Source of the DNA: Acarospora socialis
Lineage: Eukaryota; Ascomycota; Lecanoromycetes; Acarosporales; Acarosporaceae
NCBI GenBank assembly: GCA_025617375.2
Contig: JAMYGW020000009.1
Span: 248,001-312,000 of the forward strand
DNA length: 64,000 nucleotides
Direction: 5' to 3'
The position numbers were made by a program, and so were the translations under genes. Of this stretch, positions 10,434 through 22,523 are shown in pieces. The first letter of the stretch is position 1. Each line of letters begins with the position of its first letter. The notes beneath the pieces are model-generated. The model was not told the origin of the DNA. It ran no database searches and saw nothing but the letters and a program-made list of their open reading frames with translations.

Positions 10434-11360
10434 TTACGGCGATTGTGGATCAAAATCATCTGTGAACAGTACCACGGCTGTGCAAGCCGCTGCCTTCAGT
10501 GGGGGTCTCACCTGCTTCCAACCGTCTTCCTGGAATTGCAGCATCACCCATTTCATGTTCACCGCCACAAACCTCCTATCATCCCTTTCGATAGCTTCGG
10601 CCTCCGCTGTGGCTGATTGCCACGGGTACCACATCAGTCCATCGGCAGCAGTCATGGAGTGATTTATGGGCTGGATCTTACCGCCGAATTGAGAATACTC
10701 CCACGATGCGCCGAGCTCGGCCTGTGGCTCATCGCGGTCAAAGTACGGCTCTCGGCCAACTCGTCGGCACTTCATGACCGAGTGTGCCAGCTCGTGGCAT
10801 ATGTTCAGGGCGAGGAAGAACTGAAAGCGCAGCTGGTGGGACGGGGTACTGTCGTGATAGGCACCTTCCGCAAAAGCCTGCATCTCTGAATGCAAATAGA
10901 TGACGGTCTTCGATCGGTCGCGCGGATCGGGATATGTGGAAGCGAAGGCGTCAGGGTCAGACCGCCACCGGAACGAAACGTAGTCTGCATGCTCTGTCAG
11001 CTTCTGTCGCGCCAGGCCGAATCGTCCAGGAATGTCGACGAGAACCTCCCTGTTCTGCCCGGGCACGCTCCGCACGCTCCCGAGCAGCACTCGCGTCCAC
11101 CAGAGCATGCCTGATGGCTGGCTGATGAAGCGCGATGCTAGTCGCAACGCCGGGCTGATGGTGGCATAGAGCGAAGGCACCCGAGCTGGGCCGCCAACTG
11201 TTCTTCTCCCAGCCGGGAGCCTCAAGGAGCCGGGAAAGTTGGAGGCGCGAAAAATGGGGTGAATTGGGTCCGTAAGGGTCGAGGCAGTGGCGGAGGGCAG
11301 ATCAAGGGCATCAGCAGCCTGTAGCGCAGCTCTGTTAAAGCATTCTTGAGATTTATTCAT
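10434..11360 (-). CDS. Putative HEXXH zinc metalloprotease-like protein
   Basis: 308 residues from the ATG at 11360, single exon. The motif CHELAHS near residue 188-193 is a zincin HEXXH site, preceded by a hydrophobic helix (FQFFLALNI). Downstream, EPQAELGASWEYSQFGG offers acidic residues that could supply the third zinc ligand. I recall fungal proteins of unknown function with a similar HEXXH...ELG.SWE..FGG layout, but not a named family. No convincing signal peptide is seen. The frame stays open upstream to 11621, but that part is basic and low in conserved features, so the internal ATG is preferred. Substrate and location unknown. It is divergent from the large GTPase gene at 12283. Confidence 0.65.
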   Translation of the reverse strand: MNKSQECFNRAALQAADALDLPSATASTLTDPIHPIFRASNFPGSLRLPAGRRTVGGPARVPSLYATISPALRLASRFISQPSGMLWWTRVLLGSVRSVPGQNREVLVDIPGRFGLARQKLTEHADYVSFRWRSDPDAFASTYPDPRDRSKTVIYLHSEMQAFAEGAYHDSTPSHQLRFQFFLALNICHELAHSVMKCRRVGREPYFDRDEPQAELGASWEYSQFGGKIQPINHSMTAADGLMWYPWQSATAEAEAIERDDRRFVAVNMKWVMLQFQEDGWKQVRPPLKAAACTAVVLFTDDFDPQSP

Positions 11361-12282
11361 AGCGAGTAGTGTTTTGCGGCAATTGGGGAGAACTCGGCGG
11401 TTTGGTATCAGGCAATTCTTTGGTTGGGAGGGTACAGTCTTCGAAAAGTTGTGTCGATGTCTAGGGTTTTCATTGCTTTCAGATATATCTACAGAGCATA
11501 AAGGCAACAATACATTGTGACCGCAGATAAAGAACGTAGAGAATAAGGACTTGCTTTTCCATTTGGAATATCTCTTTGAAAGGACCTTTGTTTGCAGGAA
11601 CCGACTCGGTGGAGTGCTCACGGCTCGGTATTCTTTATTATTTGCTGCGCTGCTTTTCTTTGCTGCTTGCGCCAGCCAAATCGTGTCTCTGCCATTGCTG
11701 TGGCTTTCTCAGGATAATGAATGCCCAGCACCACCTTTATGAGATGGATGTCTCCTAGCCTTCACCTGAATTTCAATCATCGTAGTACTACCTCGTCATC
11801 AAGCCAGAAATCTTCTCATTTGTACGCGAGAGAACGCTTCTACGATATTTAGTAGAGTCTCAGCCTAGGTCGTCGAGCAGTATAGATGTTTAGTGCACTG
11901 ACTAATCAGTTTCTGTCTGGAGGACCCCAGGTTACGGTTCACGTCAGAGCACGTGCCGACGTAAGCTAGGCCGCCTGTTAGCGTGTTCATAACGTTTACC
12001 TCGCGTTACGAGTACTTCAAAGTTTACAAACCGTCGCGACTTCATCTCCCTGACAGAGGAACCACAATCCTCAACCACCACGATGTTGCAATTAAGGCTT
12101 ATTCACATCCGAAGATGACAATCATAGTCTTATTATCTATCGTCATCGTGTCGAGATCATTTATTCCTGTCTTGTTGCTGCAAGATACTTCCACTCACTT
12201 CTTAACCCTACTCTAATCCTACATTAAGCGCCTTGCTTTCATACCAACCAATCATCCAAACCTCATATCCGTTGCTTCTGCC
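11361..12282. other. Intergenic: divergent promoter of the HEXXH gene and the GTPase gene
   Basis: 922 bp. It includes an upstream in-frame extension of the HEXXH open frame (to 11621) that I do not believe is translated. No other feature is supported. Confidence 0.5.
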
Positions 12283-15200
12283 ATGGCAGACGCTATGTCA
12301 GTCATCTCATCTCATTGGTTACAGTGGCGATACTGACATGAACAGCACCTTTCATGATAAGGCCAAGGCTCTTCGTCCCGACCAGCCATCAAAGCCTACT
12401 ACGTTTTGGGTCGGCGTGTTGAATGATAGCAAGAAACCAGAGGAGGCCGAAGCCGAGAACGACTTCCTTTGGCTCAAATGTCACAAGGTGAGCTAAGTCA
12501 TGAGCAGGACTTCTGCAATGTTCGTTCACCAAGACCCTCACTTATTCTCCCTTACAGGGAGTTACGGTTCAAACCATTCGCCAGGAGTACATAGCAAGAA
12601 GCTTCCAAGACGAAGAGGTTCTGTTGAAGTATGACAACAGGTTCCTTGACAACACCACGCTCATGAGAGAACTCAATGATCATGGTGATAATCTGATTGC
12701 TATGGAGGCGGTCAAGCGTTCCGATCTACCTGCGCGAGCGCCACGTCCGCCGCTTCAGCCTTCAAATGCCCAAGTTCCGGCGAAGCCTACATCGCCTACG
12801 CCTGCACCAGTGAAGCCGAGTCTAGAACCAGAGGCCCGTTACGCATCGCCTTATGCGCCTAAGACTGGTACACCAGGCGCACTATATATTCCGGGCAGCG
12901 TGGCTGCCAATTCGAATGCTGGCCAGCGAAGAGCTGTAGCAAACAACAACTTGATCGCGAATCGAGTACCTACAAAATCGCCATTATCAGAGCGATCAAG
13001 CAATTCGCAAGGACATGTTGAAGGGCAACATGATGTGGTGGGGCATCGCGAACCTAGAATACTAGGATGGGATGAGACGATTACCACAGCAGTGGCTAAG
13101 GCTCGAACACTCATGGCCCAAGATCCGCTTCATACAGTTGAGAACTTCCCAGCAAAGATGAGGCCAAATCTATCGGCCTTAGCTCAGCATGACAAGGCCT
13201 ATCGCGAGGAGCTCAAAGAGCAGTTCCCTTGGAGGAGCGATGGTACGAACCCATTTCTGGATGAAACGAGCTTAGACTGACTGTGCCTGTCCAGATCAGA
13301 TTGATGAAATGCTAGTGCAGCGTTTCCAGTCAGAGGGCGCACATCAAATTCGCAGCGCTATAAGCCGCGCATCCACGGAAACACCACGAATTAAGGTGGA
13401 CCCGTCGACTGATCTTGTCACCCACAACCATCAAACTACTGGCGATGGAGGTGTCGAGCGCTCTAAGCTTTCTGACACTGGGCAGCCGAAACACTTCCAG
13501 CTCCAGACCTTACTAGCTGGAGCAACTCCTGAGGTTCTGGAGGCGGCCGTCGAGACAGGCGTTGAGATCCTCGATAGAATGAAGACTCCCCTGCTCGAGA
13601 AAGCTCCTTATGCTCCTGACGTTGCACAGTGGCTGCAACAGATTGGTAAGTGATAGGGTGATTCAGGTCCTTTCTCCCTCATAGCTGACAATCGCAGATA
13701 ATGTGCAGAAGCAAGCGGTCAAAACCAAGACGATCGTGGGTGTTGTAGGAAATACTGGAGCTGGCAAGTCGAGTGTCATAAACGCCATGCTGGACGAAGA
13801 GCGGTTGGTGCCTACGAACTGTATGCGTGCTTGCACTGCAGTGGTCACAGAAATCTCATACAATGATACCGAGGATCCTTACTACGCCGAGATTGAGTTC
13901 ATCACAGCACAAGATTGGGAGAAGGAGCTTAAGACGCTGTTCGAAGATCTTCTAGATGGTAATGGTAACGTGTCAAGAGACTGCGTGAAAGAAGATACGG
14001 AAGCTGGAGTTGCCTACGCTAAAATTCGAGCTGTGTATCCGAAGAAGACGAAAGAAGAGATAGCTAACAGCAGCGTCAACGAGTTAGTTCATCACAGAGA
14101 TATCGTGGACCTACTAGGAAGCAGCAAAACGATCAAGGAGACCAATTCAGTGCAATTCTACAAGCGACTACAGCATTACGTAGACAGCAAGGAGAAGTCT
14201 ACTGGCGATGACGAAAAGGACAAGAAGAAGAAACGCCAGATGGAGTACTGGCCCCTCATCAAAGTCGTTAGGTTGTATGTGAAAGCACCAGCGCTGTCCA
14301 CCGGAGCCGTGATCGTTGACTTGCCTGGTGTGCACGACTCCAACGCCGCTCGAGCTGCCGTCGCGGAAGGATACATGAAACAGTGTACGGGGCTGTGGAT
14401 TGTTGCACCGATCAATCGTGCTGTTGACGATAAGGCGGCGAAGTCTCTCCTCGGCGAATCCTTCAAACGACAGCTGAAGATGGATGGTGGATTTAGCTCG
14501 TGCGTAGACACGAAAGGCCTTTTCTGAACATCATATGCTAACATTAACCAGAGTTACCTTTATATGTTCAAAGACCGATGATATCAGCATTGTTGAGGCA
14601 CAAGACTCGCTAGGTTTGGACGAGGAGATGGGAGCTCTATGGGAGAAAAGAAACAGCTATGAGAATGAGCTTAAGCGCTTCAAAAGAGAGCTCGGAGAAC
14701 TGAAGCAATCCAGGGAGGATTATGCTGAAGCTATGGAAGAGGCTGAGGAGCAACTGGAGATTTGGGAAACCTTGAAGGATGACTTGGAGAGTGGCAAAAC
14801 TGTCTACGCCCCTTTACCAAAGCTGCCGTCTGCCAAAAAGCGCAAGAGTGACTCCGGTAGTGCCGGCAAGCCACGCAAGAAGCAACGACGCTCCAGTGGC
14901 TCAGACTCAGATGGCGACAATGGAGACAGCGATTATGCGGACGACGCCTCGGATGCCTCACGTGGGCATGGAAACGAGGATCCCCCGCAAGAAGAGCGCG
15001 GAGACCCGCTGACCGAAGAGCAAGTAGAATCTAAGATCTCCGAACTGAAGTCTACGAAGAAGGGTGGCAGACGACAGCGGCTTCAACTTGAGGAGAAGAT
15101 CAAGGCACTCCGCGCTGAAATGGCCGAAATCGAAAACGCAGATCAAGTAATTGAAGCCGAGATGAGCCGCATGTGTATCAGTGGGAGGAACAACTACTCC

Positions 15201-17752
15201 AAGGGCGCCATTCAACAAGATTTCGCGGCCGGTATCAGAGAGCTTGATCAGGAACTCGCAGTCGAAGAGGATGAGGAGCATTTTGACCCTAGCGTGGAGA
15301 TCCGGGATTACGAAGAAGTCGCGCGGTCGCTGCCCGTATTTTGTGTGAGTAGTCGAGGCTACCAGAAACTGCAGGGCCGTCTACGCCAGGATCCTGCTGT
15401 CCCAGGTTTCAAGGACATCGAGGAGACCGGAATTCCTCAACTGCAGAAGCATTGCCGGCAGTTGACGGAGAAGGGTCGTGCAGAGAGCTGTCGCCGTTTC
15501 CTGAATAATCTAAGCCAGCTCCTTAACTCCATGAGTCTTTGGGCGTCGAACGATGGGGCTGGGAGGAATCTCACGGAAGGTCAGAAGGCGAAGGAGGCCA
15601 AGATCTTACGAGATAGCTTCAAGAAGCTCGAGAGTGTAAGTGTGGGCGGTCACTAGCTACAGTATGCGGATTTCTTGAACCCGTAGAACACTATTGACGA
15701 TGCTCCGATATCTCTTCCAACTCATGCGTGTCCTGAGTACCGGCGGAAGAATGTAGGCTGAAAAGTGATAAACAGGGCCTCGAGAAAGTCGTCGAAACTG
15801 TCTGCAAAGACTTGAAAGAAGAGTTTGCAGATAACATCTACGACAAATATGGTAAGCTCCTGTTTCAATGCCTACTCTCGTCCAGGAGACTGAGCTGACA
15901 GGTTTCAGAGATGGCTACCACGAATGCTACCAACGAAGCCACGAACACTGCTCATCATTGGGGCGCACCAGTCAATCGAGACGACCGTGCTGCTGGTGGA
16001 TACCATTGGGCAACTTACAAGGCCATCTGTAGACGTAATGGCGTTTACTCGAATGCTCAGGGACCACATGTGAGTCCTTTGCCCTCTGTGAATGTTCTAT
16101 CCTTTTACCTAAACTGACGCTCGATATAGGACTGGAATGTTGCGCTGTATGCTCCTTACTTCCTCGTCGGGCTTATGCAAGACATATCCTAACAGTGTCC
16201 AGTGCGGACCCAATGATGAAAGTGCTTGCGCCTGGATGGGAAAAGTACGTACTTATCCTCAAGCAACACTTGCAAACAAAGGCTGACCGATCCCATCAAG
16301 GGCATTCTCGCGCCGTGCCCCTGCCGTCACGGCCAGTTTCGCCCGCAACGCCGGCACCCTGATCAAGGATTTCCATCGCGAAATCGAGACGCGTGCCCGG
16401 CACAACGGCGCCAATATCGCCGGTCTGCACATGCTGCAACAGCAACTGCGCGTCTACGAAGAAATCTTCAAAGACCTTGCCAACGCGGTCCGCGAGACCA
16501 TCAACACGCAGCAGAAGGACATAAACCGCGAGTTCATCCCCGTCATCACCATCGCCATGGAGCCGGCCTACAACGCCTGTGTCGAGGAGAGAGGTACGTA
16601 CTTTCTCCGCACCGGTCGTTCGTTTCTCACGTTAACGTTGACTGACGGAACCACACAGGCCCCGGCAGCTTCATGCGCATGAAACACGCCATGGTGGCCA
16701 TTGTCGACGAGAAACGCCTTACCATGTTCCGGCAGAGCACGGACGAGGTCCGGACGCGTCTGGCGCGCATGGTGACCGCGTTGGAGGAGATGATGCACAA
16801 CAAGGCGGACGAGGTGCATCTGATGATGCGTCGCGATTACACGGCTGTGCTGGGTGGGCCGGAGACTCCGAAGGGTGGCATCATGCCGAAGTGGCAGCGC
16901 GATATGAGGAGGGACATCATGGACATAATCGAGGGCAGCGAGAGGCTGTTCAAGAGGGTTGCTGGCATTGAGGATGGGGATGAGGAGGAGCGGGATGGAG
17001 CGGTTACGGAGAAAGGTTCTGAAGACGATGCCGTAAAGAATGAACTGAACCTACATGATGACGACGACGAGCCGATGTTCAGAGGTGGCGGGGCGGATTC
17101 GGAGGACGAAACTGCCAGCGATCACGCTAGGAAGGGTGAGACTGAGGACATCAAGATACGCAACTCACCTCTGCCGCAAGAGCGCACACCGACGAGCTTG
17201 TCAGCCACAACCGCACAGGCTCCTCCGCAGCTAGCACAGCAACGAGATCCGAACCACGACGCCGCCAAGGCCGACACCATCAAGCCCGAAGAAACCGACG
17301 CCCACCCGCTCCCCCTTCAACCCACTGATCCTTCCCCAATCGAGGAATTCGCGAACGAGAGCTTCCACCCAAACGCCTACGACGACGATGACGACGATGA
17401 CGATGGCGAAGACAACATCAGCGTCGACAGTTGCGGCGTGCCGAAAGGTGTGTACTCCGATGGAGAGGGAGAAGAGACGCCCGAAGAGTGGGAGAGCGAT
17501 GGGGAGTGGGACCGGTACGGTGGGACGCGGAAGTGGGGACCGGGCTTTGAAGCCTACGATATGGACGAGGGCGAGGACGATGACGACGACGATTGGCCGA
17601 GTTCGGGGACGAGTGGGCTTGAGGAGGTGGATGAGGAGGAGGAGGATGTGGATGCTGACGGAGGAGAGGAGAAGGTGGAGGGTGAGGGTGAGGATGAGAA
17701 TGGTGTGCTGGCCGTGGAGTCTCAAGTCGAGAGTGCGGACGGTGCGCTCTGA
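12283..17752 (+). CDS. Large P-loop GTPase, SLIP-GC/dynamin-like, with acidic C-terminal tail
   Basis: Twelve exons: 12283-12296, 12346-12487, 12558-13242, 13295-13645, 13698-14499, 14552-15635, 15776-15851, 15909-16069, 16130-16146, 16203-16244, 16301-16593, 16659-17752. All junctions keep frame; product about 1,586 residues. Residues 1-110 are a conserved head (FWVGVLNDSKK...FLWLKCHKGV); 115-260 are Pro-rich and disordered. The GTPase domain starts near residue 410: G1 GNTGAGKSS, G3 DLPGVHD near 605, G4 CSKTDD near 672. After G4 come coiled coils broken by a bipartite nuclear signal (KKRKSDS...RKKQRRS, about 760-782) and a helical region. The last 200 residues are rich in Asp/Glu. This order matches fungal relatives of nuclear GTPase SLIP-GC (NUGGC). 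Nuclear location is inferred from the NLS. Function in fungi unknown. Confidence 0.85.
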
Positions 17753-18636
17753 GGAATCGTATTGTATCGTCTGGGTTGGAGGGCAGGATAGGATAGCACT
17801 CTCGGCTTCATGTGCGGGTGTGGGGTCCGGGATGAGAGAGCGGAAAGGGGCAGGCAGGTGGTTGCTACCACATTCTTTCTGCATGCTTCTTGATCGTTAC
17901 CACCCCTTTCACGCAACCGGCGCTGGAGATGGGATAGCTTTTGAGATATCTTTACCTTTGGAGAATACCTTCTTTGGCATGGTGTTTCGGCGCGTGTGGA
18001 TACTTGACAAAAGGTACCTACCTACTTAAATGTACGTCCATTCGACCCGGGCAAGTCTTCGTACGAATATCATTCAAGTAGGCGCTGAGATGACCGTACT
18101 GACGAATGCGGTTGTGGTTGGGTGGTTTGGACACTGAGGTAGGGCGTTTTGTTGAAAAAGGGAGGAATTCAAGAGAATATGTAGGGGGTTGGGGAAGGTA
18201 GGTAGTCATATTAAGTAACGGGCTAGCGACCACTCCATCCCGAGCTAGCATTCAGTTATTGTTTCGAAGCCCTCGGCGTTTTACTGGAACGCAGGCTCCT
18301 CTTGATGTTAGTGTTCCATCTATCGTAGAGTAATGGGATTAGCTTTCTCAAGGGAAGCCTGGCATTGGCGTTGGCATTGTTTTTAAAGGTCCGACAGTTC
18401 TGGAGAAGGTTGTTGGTGATACTTTTAATAATGTGTGCGTAGTATCTAAGCCCAAGTACAGTGACTTTACATGTTTGTTTTCGAACGTTGCTTGTGGTTG
18501 ATTTGGTTCAAAGATTGTTTGTTTTAGTGATAGATCAATATAGAAATGATCCTCTCTTGAAGACTGAGCATTGCCGCACCTTCCTACCACAGATCGACGC
18601 CTCTCATCTAACCGGCGCCAATCTTTAAAGCAATTT
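17753..18636. other. Convergent intergenic region
   Basis: 884 bp between the stops of the GTPase and DUF1295 genes; expected to hold both 3' UTRs. Contains ggtacctacctac near 18014. Nothing else supported. Confidence 0.5.
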
Positions 18637-19904
18637 CTACAACTCCTTCCCGCCCTCCACCTTCCCCTTAGCGTTCCCCGCCCTCTTATCCGCGAAGTCG
18701 CCCGGCAGACTCGTGCTCAGCTTCGGTACGAACTTTCCCACCCGCGCCTGATACTCCCTATACTCGGGGTATTTCCTGGCGGAGATCTTTTCGGTCAACC
18801 AGGTGGAGCCCTGGAACAGAGCGAGGTAGGCCATGGGTCCGGCGAGGGTCCAGTTGAAGTAGGTGTTGGAGACGTAGCAGGCCCATTGGTACAGCACGAC
18901 CCAGACGGTCTGCTCGGCGGCGAAGTTGGGGTGCCGGCTCCAGGCCCAGAGGCCGGTGGCGTTGAAGCCGCGGTCGAGATCTTCGCGGTGGTATTTGGGT
19001 GGGACTTGGGCCGTTTCTTGGTACTTTTTCTTGGCGCTTTGAAAGTCTGTGTTGGGGTGGTGTTAGTGGGTGGGTTTGTGGAGGGGATGTGCGTTGAGGA
19101 AAAGGGAAGTGCTTGGTTTGAGGAGGGAGGGGAGGGGCGTACTCCATTGCTGTTGGTCGGCGAAGAAGGCGAGAAGGACGAGGCCGACGAGAACGCGTGA
19201 GAAGATGAGATCTGCGGTGGTGAATTCGTTGCCGGTGAGACGTGTTGCGAGGAGGATGATGTATGTTGGCATGGTGACTGAGAAGAGGAGGACCTGCGAG
19301 ATGGGTAAGAACCCGGATGTTCAAGAGATTTGGTTGGTCGTCACTAACGCTCTGCGCGAAGGAGATAAATACGACATTGAAGATGAAAAAGAGCGGAGGG
19401 CTGATATATTGTCGCAGAATAGCCCATCGATAGTCTTCGGATCCTTTGCTGTATCCTCCCTTCCGCCAGTAGTTGTAACTTAGACGTAACTACTACCGTC
19501 AGCTACTATGTCACTGCCTCATTCTGAGCGATTAAACATACACTCCAAACGGTGCTAGCTGCGAGCAAAGTATCTAGTCTTTGTGTCGGTAGGCCCACCG
19601 CATGCGCATAGAGGGTAAAGTGGGCGTTGTACATCGTCGGGAGGATACTCCAAAATCGATCAACTTGTGAGTAGTTCTTATTGATTTCCGAGAAGAACAA
19701 GAAAATTGGAGCCAGGAACAAAGACAATGCGAATGCAGAGATGAGCGGATTGGTCGATACATAGAGGACTTTGAGTTCCTGCAGATTCGTGATGGATTGA
19801 AGAATCTGTTGTGGTAGCTCGTAGAGCTGTGGAATGTATGGCGAGACGGTCTTGCTGAAGTCAGCACAGTCGCTGACCGTCTTAATGACTGGAAGCCCCA
19901 TCAT
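18637..19904 (-). CDS. DUF1295 / steroid-5-alpha-reductase-like membrane protein
   Basis: Exons 19542-19904, 19349-19489, 19143-19293, 18637-19046 (minus), 354 residues. Polytopic membrane protein of the DUF1295 family (PF06966), related to 3-oxo-5-alpha-steroid 4-dehydrogenase and isoprenylcysteine methyltransferase folds; likely in the ER. Seen: hydrophobic segment LISAFALSLFLAPIFLFF near residue 55-72; DRFWSILPTMYNAHF; LRLSYNYWRKGGY and SEDYRWAIL across the first junction; and the diagnostic C-terminal GLWAWSRHPNFAAEQTVW followed by YPEYREYQARVGKFVP. In reductases of this fold, the SRHPN-containing part contributes to NADPH binding. Substrate unknown; a sterol or lipid is only a guess. It is divergent from TOP3, with 334 bp between starts. 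Confidence 0.88.
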
Positions 19905-20238
19905 CTTTGCAATTGAGTGTGTTGCAAGTTAAATCTGCGGTGGTGGGCAGTGATTTATTGAAATTTAAATATCCATATCAACTTCATGATGTCATCGGAG
20001 ACGGGAACAGATCTTACGCTTATGCAAAGCTAACCCGTTGCATCAACCTTACCTTATTTGTCCAGTTGGAGGCAATGCAGCGCTTACCTAATCCCTTTGT
20101 AGATTTGTTTGTCTTCAACGCGTCCCGGTAATAGCAGTGTACGCGGGCGCTGCTACAAAGATCTACAGAAGATAGCACAAGTCATGGGAGTCTTGATCAT
20201 TTGCGAGGCCAGACTTGTAGGCCACTGGAGTCAAGGCC
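19905..20238. promoter_or_regulatory. Divergent promoter, DUF1295 gene and TOP3
   Basis: 334 bp shared between two start codons. An AT-rich patch (gaaatttaaatatccatatc) lies near 19960. No binding site assigned. Confidence 0.45.
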
Positions 20239-22523
20239 ATGGTGTCAAAGATCCTCTGTGTCGCTGAGAAACCGGCCATTGCTAAATCCGTGGCACACCA
20301 TCTCGCAGGAGGAAGTCAGAATGTCCGTGTAGTGAGTGGATTGTGCGATTTCTAGGCTGCCCTTTAGTATTGACACGTTGCTCAAGCGTAACATAAACGG
20401 CAATCCCTACGTTAAGAACTACGAGTTCGACTTTTCATTTGCACAACCATGGGGTCAGTGCAGCGTCACGATGACCAGTGTGATCGGGCATTTGAACGGC
20501 TTGGACTTTGAACAACGTTATAAGAAGTGGCAGTCTTGTCGGCCGGGAGAGTTGTTTGATGCTCCAGTCATCGAATCTGTGGATCCAGTAGGTTCTTCCT
20601 CTTCCATATTTACCAATCTCAAGCTGACATGCCACGAGGATAAGGCGTCAATCGCGGAAAATATCAAGCAGCAGGCTAGATATGCAAAGGGGCTCTTCAT
20701 ATGGACCGACTGCGACCGAGAAGGTGAACATATTGGAGCGGAAGTCCGACAGCAAGCTTTCAAGGGCAATTCCAGACTAGAAGTGAAGAGGGCCAGGTTC
20801 AGTAATACGGAAAGGGCGTGAGTGCTGTACTATCCTGCAGGTTGTCCCCATGGTATGGGCGTTGACTTGATCAGCCATGTCTTCCAAGCTGCCCTCCACC
20901 CTATTCAACTCGATGATCGTCAGGTCAATGCTGTTGCGGCACGGATTGAGCTTGATCTACGCCTGGGAGCCTCGTTCACTAGGTTGCAGACACTGAGCCT
21001 TCAGACCATGGGCGGTCCGTTAGAGGAACTCATGATAAGCTATGGTTTGTGTTAACGTCTTTAGCCGTACAACATCTGAACACCATATACTTATTATTCT
21101 GCAGGTTCGTGTCAATTTCCCACTCTAGGCTTCGTCGTTGATCGCTACCTTCGAGTCAAAAACTTCGTTCCAGAACCGTTCTGGAGCATCCAGGTCATGC
21201 ATCGCCGTGATGACACTAATGTCCATTTTCTTTGGAGACGTGTACACCTGTTCGATCGCATGGCTGTGGTCATCTTCTTCGAGCGATGTCTGACAGCACG
21301 GACTGCGAAGGTTTCGCATATGCAGAAGAGGCCAACGAGCAAGTGGAGACCGTTGCCACTAACCACTGTTGAGTTGCAAAAGCTAGGTAGCAGCTATCTA
21401 CGCATGGACAGTCAAAAGGTGATGAAGGTCAGTACAATATGGGCATAGTGCGCGATATGGCTGTTGATGTTGGGTTAGATTGCAGAAGAGCTCTACACCA
21501 AGGGCTGGATAAGCTATCCTCGAACAGAGACGGATCAATTCGATAAAGGTATTGATTTGAAGAAGCTCATCGAGAAGCAAGTCCAGGATCGCACTTGGGG
21601 TCAATATGCCCAAGGGTATGCACCGTCCAGTATATGTCTCCTTGAATGACTGATGCTGACCGTTGAGCAGTCTGATGGATGGCAACTTCAAGCAGCCTCG
21701 TGGTGGGCGCAATAATGATCAGGCTCATCCGCCAATTCATCCGGTCAATTACGTTGCGGGCAATGTGCTCCGCGATGAGGAACGGCGGGTCTACGAGTTT
21801 GTCGTTCGTCGTTTTCTCGCGTGCTGCTCCGAGGATGCGAAAGGAGAGTTGACGAGCGTGGAAATTGAGTATGGGCGTGAGAGTTTTCACACCAGCGGGC
21901 TGATTGTGCTGGAGCGGAATTACTTGGATGTATATCCCTATGAAAAATGGGAAAGCAGCCAGCATTTGCCACGCTTTACTCTCGGAGAGGTGTTTGAACC
22001 GACCGAAGCGAATATTGTGGATGGCAAAACAGGTCCGCCCGGATATCTCACCGAGCCAGAACTCATCAGCCTGATGGATGCCAATGGGATTGGAACGGAC
22101 GCGACCATGGCGGAGCACATTGTCAAAATCAAGGAGCGCCGATATGTGGAGACCCGGTCAAGGGGTGGAGACGGAAGAAGAGGCGGACGCGGTGGAAGCT
22201 CGGTGCAAGAGTTCATCCCCACCAATCTCGGGGTTGCTCTCATTGAAGGATATGACAACATGAGGTTCGAGACGAGTTTGGGAAAGCCGTTCCTGAGGAA
22301 AGAGATGGAGCTGAAAATGAGAGAGATCTGTGCTGGAACGAAAAGCCGGAATGACTTTGTACACGAGACTCTGGAGCAGTACCGGGAGGTATTTGTGAGG
22401 ACCCAACAGCAGATTGACGTTCTGAAAGCCGTACGTCTTATCAGAGATCCGCATGAGTCTGATTTCCCTCACTAACCCAGGGTACAGGCTTGCAGGAAGT
22501 ACGTCTTCGGCGTTGCTGCTTGA
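20239..22523 (+). CDS. TOP3: DNA topoisomerase III (type IA)
   Basis: Exons 20239-20331, 20387-20817, 20875-21044, 21105-21427, 21479-21615, 21671-22430, 22488-22523; 649 residues, close to yeast Top3 (656). Relaxes negatively supercoiled or single-stranded DNA and, with the RecQ helicase (Sgs1) and Rmi1, dissolves recombination intermediates in the nucleus. Seen: Toprim start KILCVAEKPAIAKSVAHHL; WGQCSVTMTSVIGHL; the DxDxEG metal site as DCDREGEHIGAE; SCQFPTLGFVVDR; and the active-site tyrosine in GWISYPRTETD (about residue 352). Late domain: LMDANGIGTDATMAEHI. A Gly/Arg-rich patch (SRGGDGRRGGRGG) lies between conserved blocks. No C-terminal zinc finger is encoded, as in yeast and unlike animal TOP3A. 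The last exon is 36 nt and codes for a short basic tail. Identification is firm; the last junction is the least certain. Confidence 0.95.

Noticed and set aside
11361-11621. N-terminal extension of the HEXXH protein
   Set aside because: The added 87 residues are basic and irregular and lie in promoter-like sequence; the internal ATG at 11360 is better.
17231-17884. 217-codon antisense frame opposite the acidic GTPase tail
   Set aside because: Asp/Glu codons on the sense strand read as Ile/Val/Leu on the other strand; composition artefact that mimics membrane segments.
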